64,000 nt of DNA, taken from the NCBI GenBank assembly GCA_031213475.1, contig JARUPZ010000008.1:10846708-10910707 (forward strand). Reading direction: 5' to 3'. Below the pieces are notes generated by a model. It made no database searches and was not told the DNA's origin. It saw nothing but the letters and a program-made list of their open reading frames with translations. This DNA is from Nereocystis luetkeana (taxonomy: Eukaryota; Sar; Phaeophyceae; Laminariales; Laminariaceae). Made by a program: the position numbers and the translations under genes. Of this stretch, positions 60,501 through 64,000 are shown in pieces; position 1 is the first letter of the stretch; each line of letters opens with the position of its first letter.

Positions 60501-61238
60501 GTATCGCGTTATAGCGCACTACTAAGAGAGCCTAAAACGGGAAAAATAGGAGCCCGATCTTAACGAGCACTGCTGTTTTTCAGATATATTTCAGTATTTT
60601 CCCGAAATTGGTACATCTCGTTTTTTTCCTGTAGGAAAATGCCGAAAATTCTCAATCGTGACATCTATTATTATTGTCAGTTGTGCTTTCTCGTTGGACT
60701 GTGATCCTTCCTGCAAAACTTGCGCGCTAACAAGCATGGGGCATTATTGCCAACAATTCGGGATTTGAACCGTTTTTCAGAGAAACGGTAGCAACACAGC
60801 GTGTGTGTGACCGACAAAAAGTTGTTGATTTTCGTCTCTGGTCACAGCTACCAGCACAGTCTGTGTGCTGTCGGGCATATCATATGTCAGTTGTCTTGTG
60901 CGATCTGGAACACCTCAGTTATTTCAGCACGTTGCTGTATACGTGCAGCATGCATAGGTTTGCGCCGACTGACGTCACACAGAAACCCCTCGCCACTTAC
61001 CGACGCGATTCGTCTGCTCGAAAATGCATGTCTTTGACGCATCGACCAAACCAGCTTCGATGAGACGCCAGGCAGAGTACAGCCCCCCCGGCCCCGCACC
61101 AGCTACTACGAGGTCATCGCACGAGAACGTACTACTGCTGTCTTGGGCTTTCGCTGACGTCGACGTGAGCACCAGGACAAGTTGCGCACACAGATGCGCA
61201 CCGGTAGCGCACCGCACAAAGAACGAGTTGAAGGGCAT
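36059..61238 (-). CDS. Secreted FAD-dependent amine oxidase / L-amino-acid oxidase-like gene (multi-exon, 25 kb)
   Basis: Flavin amine oxidases oxidise amines or amino acids to imines and release hydrogen peroxide. The product starts with a hydrophobic signal-like segment, then the dinucleotide-binding motif VVAGAGPGG, a FEQTNRVGGR motif built across the first splice junction, a DSWWAKLG segment, a RYHDG block, and the C-terminal flavin-contacting motif VNEAYGNPGGW. Exons placed from 5' to 3': 61001-61238, 48712-48908, 47922-48120, 47348-47413, 46880-47026, 46252-46373, 45572-45702, 44996-45080, 43892-43969, 43335-43484, 42964-43066, 42300-42384, 41070-41148, 39618-39684 (tentative), 37819-37951, 36592-36683, 36059-36512. 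All have GT and AG borders. Eleven of the junctions between listed neighbours keep phase. Three do not (after 47922, 44996 and 39618), and one exon between 37819 and 36683 is not located. Substrate cannot be told from sequence. A transposon occupies the last exon. The family call is firm; the exact model is partial. Confidence 0.85.
36176..36428 (+). mobile_element. Family-A MITE, copy 4 (inside the amine oxidase last exon)
   Basis: Ends GAGCCGTTCTACGATAGAG and ACCTCTATCGTAGAACGCC; flanks AGCG and AGCA, a 4 bp duplication with one change. The insertion of 253 bp plus 4 bp shifts the host frame and removes the native stop. Confidence 0.9.
36592..36683 (-). CDS. Amine oxidase exon 17: C-terminal FAD motif
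   Basis: A strong acceptor (CTTTTTCACAG) is followed by 30 codons including NIHLVNEAYGNPGGWLHAS, the counterpart of the family's 'GEAYSxxQGWxEGAL' FAD-contacting motif. The donor is GTGAGT. An exon between this one and 37819 is expected but was not located. Confidence 0.85.
37819..37951 (-). CDS. Amine oxidase exon 15
   Basis: Starts after GGTGCTTGCAG with DDFLDAVHDQTMESHKEPLA and continues DISPPDLCLVGVYLGEV. This matches the 'L...VxxQLMxxHxPxLAxxG..PPxxxxxxW' helix near the C-terminus of the family. The donor is GTGACA, or alternatively GTAACT 22 bases further on; both leave phase 1. Confidence 0.75.
38395..38645 (+). mobile_element. Family-A MITE, copy 5
   Basis: Close relative of copy 4 (CACATTTCCGCTATTTTGTT interior). 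Target duplication AATA at 38391-38394 and 38646-38649. It lies between coding exons of the amine oxidase. Confidence 0.85.
39618..39684 (-). CDS. Tentative amine oxidase exon 14
   Basis: From phase 0 of exon 13 this gives ESGEQWTQQFFPKRPFAESS between CAG and GTCTTT. Composition and position fit, but the donor is weak and the phase does not match exon 15. I keep it only as a candidate. Confidence 0.3.
41070..41148 (-). CDS. Amine oxidase exon 13 (RYHDG block)
   Basis: Reads YHDGYSNCTDETFTDCSGVF then LASYTQ, flanked by CTATCGTAG and GTGATT. The pattern 'RYHDGxxxC...C.G.LLASYT' is shared with secreted amine oxidases; the two cysteines may form a disulfide (inference). Confidence 0.85.
41712..41987 (+). 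repeat. 138 bp tandem duplication, two copies
   Basis: Units start TTTTACCTCGTCTATCGACC at 41712 and 41850 and differ at few positions. The period is 46 codons, so a plus-strand frame stays open through both. It lies in intron 12 of the amine oxidase, on the opposite strand. Confidence 0.85.
42300..42384 (-). CDS. Amine oxidase exon 12 (YEDSWWAKLG)
   Basis: The acceptor ACCCTTGCTAG is followed by PFYEDSWWAKLGYVSGRMKT. The paired tryptophans line the substrate face in related oxidases. The exon ends AG before GTGTAA in phase 2, and exon 13 supplies the third base to give HSRYHDG. Confidence 0.85.
42467..42638 (+). mobile_element. Family-A MITE, copy 6 (internally deleted)
   Basis: Ends GAGGCGTTCTACGGTAGAGG and GTATCGCAGAACGTCTC; flanks GCTA and GCTG. 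At 172 bp it is shorter than its relatives. It sits in amine oxidase intron 11. Confidence 0.8.
42964..43066 (-). CDS. Amine oxidase exon 11
   Basis: Starts after CGACCGCAG with FILEVLGDGAIEKYG and ends LATRPVTLVKA plus one base before a perfect GTAAGT. The phase 1 end joins exon 12 across an intron that carries a family-A transposon. The joined text KAYPFYEDSWW fits the family's 'KxYxxYxxxWW' block. Confidence 0.85.
43335..43484 (-). CDS. Amine oxidase exon 10
   Basis: Fifty codons starting GVKLYFKHQV and ending AVLNVPTE. This is the FAD-domain strand pair in which the family has 'GVxLYxNHxL' and 'xxLNxPQ'. The acceptor is TTTTCAAG and the donor GTCAGC. Phase 0 both ends. Confidence 0.85.
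43892..43969 (-). CDS. Amine oxidase exon 9
   Basis: Twenty-six codons reading DSDGKQMGFDIIAVRMLERL, ending with ATG just before a GTGAGC donor. It is phase 0 at the 3' end and joins exon 10 to give RLETMGVKLYF. Text such as MGFD and 'RMLERL' is typical of the helix leading into the second FAD-domain strand. Confidence 0.75.
44996..45080 (-). CDS. Amine oxidase exon 8 (probable)
   Basis: Read in the phase set by exon 7, the exon gives LDETPIYDNIPTRVYTPRRG. VYTPRRG resembles the 'RPRNGM' loop of amine oxidases. The ends are GATGAAG and GTAATA. It leaves phase 2, which does not fit exon 9, so a short exon between 44995 and 43970 may be missing. Confidence 0.6.
45572..45702 (-). CDS. Amine oxidase exon 7
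   Basis: The acceptor AAAACAG follows a long pyrimidine-rich tract and restores phase 2 from exon 6, giving YNSDGVRMTKEDYDFYLDS, then IVEYANYFAG. The donor GTGAGA leaves phase 1. An alternative acceptor CCAAG further upstream would add about 16 codons and also keeps phase. Confidence 0.8.
46252..46373 (-). CDS. Amine oxidase exon 6
   Basis: Reads VRWAARDDIVQASRYFEIDG followed by TPSTMLTLEMLATKGYN, and ends at a GTGAGA donor in phase 2. The start is chosen at the only in-frame AG that keeps phase 0 from exon 5 (46374-46375). The pyrimidine tract in front of it is weak, so the first few codons are less certain. Confidence 0.75.
46880..47026 (-). CDS. Amine oxidase exon 5
   Basis: Forty-nine codons, starting after GCTAAACAG and ending at GTGTGT. 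The text includes LPYNFGPSNSW, YLTPYDWLFG and PPFWAENFEAL, with many aromatic and proline residues typical of the substrate domain. It is phase 0 at both ends and contains no stop. Confidence 0.85.
47348..47413 (-). CDS. Amine oxidase exon 4
   Basis: A 66 bp exon reading DPAHGIHKYLRDKYIPFEDT between an acceptor that follows a CT-repeat tract and a perfect GTAAGT donor. It is phase 0 at both ends and joins exon 5 in frame. The plus-strand GA microsatellite at 47428-47473 forms the pyrimidine tract of this acceptor. Confidence 0.75.
47428..47473 (+). repeat. GA microsatellite
   Basis: Imperfect (GA)n. On the minus strand it is the CT-rich tract directly before amine oxidase exon 4. Confidence 0.85.
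47922..48120 (-). CDS. Amine oxidase exon 3
   Basis: The acceptor TTCCAG keeps phase 0 from exon 2. The exon has 66 open codons including NYFRGKVLDD, resembling the 'YYLRGK' block of the family. The best donor is GTAAGC at 47921-47916, which leaves phase 1. The next exon needs phase 0, so either a small exon was missed or a weaker donor is used. Confidence 0.7.
48712..48908 (-). CDS. Amine oxidase exon 2: GGR motif and substrate-domain start
   Basis: The acceptor is CTTGCAG. Joined to exon 1 the text reads NRVGGRMRSVRG, the conserved GGR that follows the Rossmann fold in amine oxidases. It continues with DVAAYRAWPVMHPF and ELGVEMGCYHD, which match the 'ELGAYRF..P..HP' block of secreted L-amino-acid oxidases. 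The donor GTACAT leaves phase 0. The exon is 197 bp. Confidence 0.85.
50430..50570. repeat. GGGTACCC array, cluster 1
   Basis: Repeated palindromic words GGGTACCC and CCGGGTAC (ACCGGGTACCCAG, CGGGTACCCGG, CCCGTGTACCCGGGTAG) with short spacers. Confidence 0.75.
51303..51560. repeat. GGGTACCC array, cluster 2
   Basis: AACCCGGGTACCCGGCTACC, CCGGGTACCCGGATACCCG and similar words recur three times about 80 bp apart, each after GTGNATGGTAACC-like text, so there is also a longer unit. Confidence 0.75.
51891..51915 (+). repeat. CTGA tetranucleotide microsatellite
   Basis: Five to six tandem copies of ACTG/CTGA. Confidence 0.9.
53011..53244 (+). mobile_element. Family-A MITE, copy 7
   Basis: Right end CTATATCGTAGAACGCCTC, diverged left end ACGTGGTCTACGGTAAAGG, target duplication TTTT on both sides. 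It sits in amine oxidase intron 1. Confidence 0.8.
53932..54028. mobile_element. Family-B hairpin MITE, copy 2
   Basis: Same arms as copy 1 (TTAGAACCGCAGTTCCGG and ACGGGACTGCGGCTCTAA) around TACTTGAAAATTGAGTGG. The left border is TTAA, the right TCAA. Confidence 0.75.
55950..56395 (-). repeat. Repeat G, copy 2 (inverse of copy 1)
   Basis: The plus strand reads TCCTGCGACCACGGACTGCA and TGTATTGTGAGTTAATGTGA at its right end, the exact inverse of copy 1. A T-rich body replaces the A-rich one. Confidence 0.65.
58250..58640. repeat. GGCCCGGCCC degenerate array
   Basis: CCCGGCCCGGCC-type words alternate with AT-rich spacers such as CATCAAAAATTCGAACTTC, giving a loose period of about 40-50 bp. Short open frames through it are compositional. 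Confidence 0.75.
59060..59275. repeat. CCCTGTACAGGG array
   Basis: About eight degenerate units of about 27-30 bp (AACCCTGTACAGGATCAGCC, CACCCTGTACAGGGCC, and so on). The core CCCTGTACAGGG is a perfect palindrome. Confidence 0.8.
60284..60372 (-). repeat. Repeat D fragment
   Basis: The same GTT-rich start and TCTCTGACGAAGGAGTCCGT to AGGAAGATCCGAAAAACC as the full copy at 62.4 kb, then divergence. Confidence 0.65.
61001..61238 (-). CDS. Amine oxidase exon 1: signal peptide and FAD-binding Rossmann motif
   Basis: The start codon at 61238-61236 opens 79 codons. Residues about 12-32 are hydrophobic and look like a cleavable signal peptide. Residues 43-52 (LVVAGAGPGG) are the GxGxxG loop that binds the ADP part of FAD, and residues 71-78 (CIFEQTNR) end the second beta strand. 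The donor is an ideal GTAAGT at 61000-60995, leaving phase 1. The first base of exon 2 completes the expected VGGR motif, which confirms the 12 kb first intron. Confidence 0.85.
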
Positions 61239-61444
61239 GGATCAATAAAAATCAGGAAAGCAGCGGGCGAAATTGTCGTACTGATGAGAGGGGGCATGGC
61301 GAACAACAAAAAACATCACCGCTGTCAAAAGTATATATATATTTCTTCCAGGATTTTGAAAGGCGCACTTACTTCTCTCTGCCGTTCGTGACGTGCGATC
61401 ATCAGGAGTTTGACGTGACATCGGCGGGACGGCATGAAGAAGAA

Positions 61445-61860
61445 CATTGTTTTTTTTTTTGTTTTTGTTTGCTCAATGACATCCCATTTATTATCTTCGC
61501 ACATCTTCTTCTCTCTCTCCTTCCAACTCGTAACTCAGATCCGGGGCCACATAGCAGGCTCTTCCCGCTCCCTTCCCGCTACGGTACGTGCCTTCATTTT
61601 TATCGCGAGAAGATGTCGGCCTTTTCTTCCCTCGTCGACTCGCATCGAATTGTGCCTACCCACGCTGCAAGGCGCTCTCAACAATTGATTCCTTTTTTAT
61701 TTCAATTTTTGCAAATAAAGTCAAAGGTCGCCCACCTGGGGCTCGAACCCATGACTCAAACAAGTACAATTCGAGTAGGTCGCACGTAATGCAGGGGGGC
61801 GAACGAGATAAAGAGCAGGCAATACTTATGCGGGCCTGTGGCCACCTTGGTGGTCGTCTA
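61445..61860 (-). mobile_element. Probable tRNA-derived SINE
   Basis: On the minus strand a B-box-like GGGTTCGAGCCCCA with a pairing T-arm (about 61736-61750) is preceded by a weak A-box-like stretch and followed by a body that ends in an A run (plus-strand T run at 61447-61462). The body reappears in the same orientation at 63890-64000. The cloverleaf is poor, so this is a SINE head rather than a working tRNA. Confidence 0.5.
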
Positions 61861-61954
61861 GCAGCTCACTGCGCCAGTAGAAGCGTCTGCGGGCCGATGA
61901 TTGCATTCTGGCGGTTTGAAACACAAGCAAGGAGGGGTTTATGGTCAGTTCTCA

Positions 61955-63150
61955 TCACGCGGGGAGCCCGGGAGTATACGTGAGCGAAAACTTCGATGGG
62001 AATCGACCAGCATTGGGAACGCTGAATCCACCGAGCGGTTTGAAAGCAAAGGCATGCAACCAGCGAGGGGGGGACAGGGACGACACCAGTATGATCACGG
62101 CTTGTCCAGAACTCTAATATGGCCATGGTTGAAGCGAACAGACAACACACATACATACGTGCATCAACGCGCAAGAGGAATATCGGCAAGGAGACGGGTG
62201 GATATTTCAAGTGTGGAGCACACCAGAGGGAAAAGCTAGGGGTACGGCTGCAGCTTCTCTCCGGCCATCATCAGAGTGATGCGTGCCCTCATTCGTAGGG
62301 CAGGGTGGCCGATGCCTCCTGGCTGTCTACAGCAGCAGCAGTACCGGCGTACCTGGTAGCAATGATCCACCTGCGCTACGTCCGCATATTATATTTACGT
62401 ACGTTGTTGTTGTTGTTGTTGTTGTTCTCACATTAACTCTCTGACGAAGGAGTCCGTGGTCACACAAAGGTGCTGGAGCCCTAGGAAGATCCGAAAAACA
62501 AAAAAAAACGAAAATTCGGCTGCCTCAAAATACACGAGACGGAAAAAGCGCACACAGATAAAACCAATGTGCAAAACTGAACTAACATGGCCGCGGGTAT
62601 ATCCTCTCAACTATAATATAGAAGAGTACCCCCGTTCCCACCACTCACCAACTCGTGGCTGCTGACTACAGCGGATGCTGTCTGAAGTGCTGCCTGCACC
62701 GTACGAAACGCACGGTAGTCGTGAAAACGAAAGAGGAACACACCTGCCTGCTATCTGGACGTATCCGGACGTATCTTGTTGATTGTACAGGGCTGATAAG
62801 GTGGTCTATTCATGGCGGGTATAGCAATCATCCTGATATACCCTTCCAGGTACAAAATAGTGTTTCAGAGTTCGTGGAATCTTATCCACTTGTAATATAC
62901 TTACTTCGTATATCTGCAACAGAACAGTGATCTCCGGGGCCCTCTCCACTCCAAACGCTAATTAATGGTGTATATAAATTAAGGCATACTCCGTATCCAA
63001 ATCATTGGTATACGTTAACGGCTCGCTCATTCGAAAATCGAAAAAAACAAAAATTAGGAGATTATTTATTGGAGGTCCAACTCGAAACACATCCTTCAAG
63101 TTGGTTGATTATCGTATAGACCTAATCATAGAGTGACCTCCGGGGCCCTG
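61955..63150 (+). repeat. Interspersed repeat E, copy 2 (interrupted by repeat D)
   Basis: Matches copy 1 up to about 62400 and again from about 62761; the gap is repeat D. Conserved blocks include GCGCAAGAGGAATATCGGCA and CCGTATCCAAATCATTGGTA. Confidence 0.65.
62404..62760 (-). mobile_element. Repeat D, full copy with (AAC)n tail
   Basis: The plus strand begins with GTT repeats, then TCTCTGACGAAGGAGTCCGT and GCTGGAGCCCTAGGAAGATC. It interrupts repeat E, which resumes on the far side, so this is one discrete insertion of about 355 bp with ACGTA-like flanks. Read on the minus strand it ends in (AAC)n, as many RTE-type LINEs and their SINEs do (inference). Confidence 0.65.
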
Positions 63151-63617
63151 ATATCGACAAACTCTGCTGGTGCCTACTGGTACAGGCACATTACAGTGAT
63201 CAATCGTTTTGTCTCCAGTACCCGCGCTCGAAAAAAACTAGTTGATTGTTTAGCACTGACTGCCGGCTACATCACCTAGCCAGCTCCTTTGATGATTCGT
63301 AGTGAGGCAAGACGGACTACACCACTCAGTCAGCGCTGACGGGGTACTCCGTGATAAATTAGCCAGCAGGGCAAGATACTACTGCTGTAATCAACACTTT
63401 GTTTTTTTTGGGTTTCTTTTCCCCTACCATACATACGCGTATTGTTTTTGAGGCAAAATCTTTACTAAAATTTCAGATTTGGTGTAATCCGCGGTAGGTT
63501 TGTTATGATTGACAGTGCGTTGCCTCGCGCTTCATGCCCCCCTTCTCCCCTGGTTGAAATATATGATGGGAACGATGAGGAAGAAGGAAGACAAAATAGG
63601 AGAAGGGCAAGCAGGGC

Positions 63618-63711
63618 TTAGCCCTTTTAGAACCGCAGTCCCGTTCTGGGGACAATCCAGTCAAATTTCAAGTAGTTTTGTCCCCAAACGGGACTGCGGT
63701 TCTAAAGTTAG
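63618..63711. mobile_element. Family-B hairpin MITE, copy 3
   Basis: Arms TTTTAGAACCGCAGTCCCG and CGGGACTGCGGTTCTAAA in inverse order around AATTTCAAGTAGTTTTG. Confidence 0.75.
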
Positions 63712-63775
63712 GCCAAACCGTAGCTGCGTACACCATGTAAACACCTTACGTAAGATAATCCAAGGTAGGAAAGAC

Positions 63776-63866
63776 GCTTTGAAGACCGCAGTCCTGTTTT
63801 TGGGCAAACTACTTGAAATTTGACTGGTTTGTTCCCAAAAAGGGACTGCGGTTCCAAAGAGGTTAA
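63776..63866. mobile_element. Family-B hairpin MITE, copy 4 (diverged)
   Basis: GACCGCAGTCCTGTTTTTGG pairs with CCCAAAAAGGGACTGCGGTT. It lies 64 bp from copy 3 and the ends are weaker. Confidence 0.65.
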
Positions 63867-63889
63867 CAGCGTACTATTTCTTTCTAGGT

Positions 63890-64000
63890 CAACTTTTATT
63901 TATATTTTTATTTTTTTATTTTTTTTCATCCCTTTTATTATCTTCGCACATTTTCTTCTCTCTCTCCTTCCAACTCGTCACTCGGATCCGGGGTCACATA
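63890..64000 (-). repeat. SINE body, second copy, cut by the window edge
   Basis: CCTTTTATTATCTTCGCACA, CTTCTCTCTCTCCTTCCAAC and GGATCCGGGGTCACATA match 61480-61555 with a few changes. The tRNA-like head would lie beyond base 64000. Confidence 0.55.

Larger units (their letters stand above)
48909..61000 (-). other. First intron of the amine oxidase gene (12,092 bp)
   Basis: The intron is bounded by GTAAGT and TTGCAG and verified by the restored VGGR motif. It holds two GGGTACCC arrays (50.43-50.57 and 51.30-51.56 kb), a CTGA microsatellite (51.89 kb), family-A copy 53011-53244, family-B copy 53932-54028, a 400 bp inverted-repeat partner (55.95-56.39 kb), a GGCCCGGCCC array (58.25-58.64 kb), a CCCTGTACAGGG array (59.06-59.27 kb) and a repeat-D fragment (60.28 kb). 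I recognised no other gene in it. Confidence 0.8.

Noticed and set aside
61720..61800. Functional tRNA gene
   Set aside because: Only the T-arm/B-box is convincing; acceptor and D arms do not pair. Better explained as a SINE head.
1..64000. Integrated virus or bacterial contamination
   Set aside because: No capsid, polymerase or phage gene text, no intron-free gene clusters and no ribosome-binding sites; genes are spliced.

Overview
The window is nuclear DNA from a eukaryote with long introns. There are no bacterial operons or ribosome binding sites, the two recognisable genes are split into many short exons with GT-AG borders, and most of the rest is repeats. A sulfotransferase carrying the VGIFEEW signature, a secreted flavin amine oxidase with a 12 kb first intron, and a DIRS-type tyrosine-recombinase retrotransposon together suggest a stramenopile alga, most likely a brown alga. 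That assignment is inference; no species marker is present.

Left part (1 to about 16.6 kb): repeat-rich DNA with small inverted-repeat transposons (families A, B and C), then two exons of a plus-strand uronyl/heparan 2-O-sulfotransferase-like gene (about 8.2-8.36 kb and 15.36-15.66 kb). The 7 kb between them holds a decayed LINE (10.76-13.07 kb), a C-tailed retroposon (R530) and copies of families A and C.

Middle part (about 17.2 to 36 kb): a decayed DIRS-like element on the minus strand (gag, RT, RNase H, tyrosine recombinase), split inside RNase H by an R530 copy. Next come a complex foldback region (23.3-25.8 kb), a small satellite with three-part higher-order repeats (26.1-27.1 kb), and several interspersed repeats.

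Right part (36.06 to 61.24 kb, minus strand): one very large gene for a secreted FAD-dependent amine/L-amino-acid oxidase. I could place at least 15 exons, and most junctions keep reading frame. Its first intron is 12,092 bp. A family-A transposon has landed in the last exon, just before the ancestral stop codon, so the reading frame now runs through the whole transposon. The last 2.8 kb hold a probable tRNA-derived SINE, a nested pair of repeats, and two family-B hairpins.

The two genes have no obvious functional link. One would modify sulfated polysaccharides in the Golgi; the other would act in the secretory pathway or outside the cell, releasing hydrogen peroxide.
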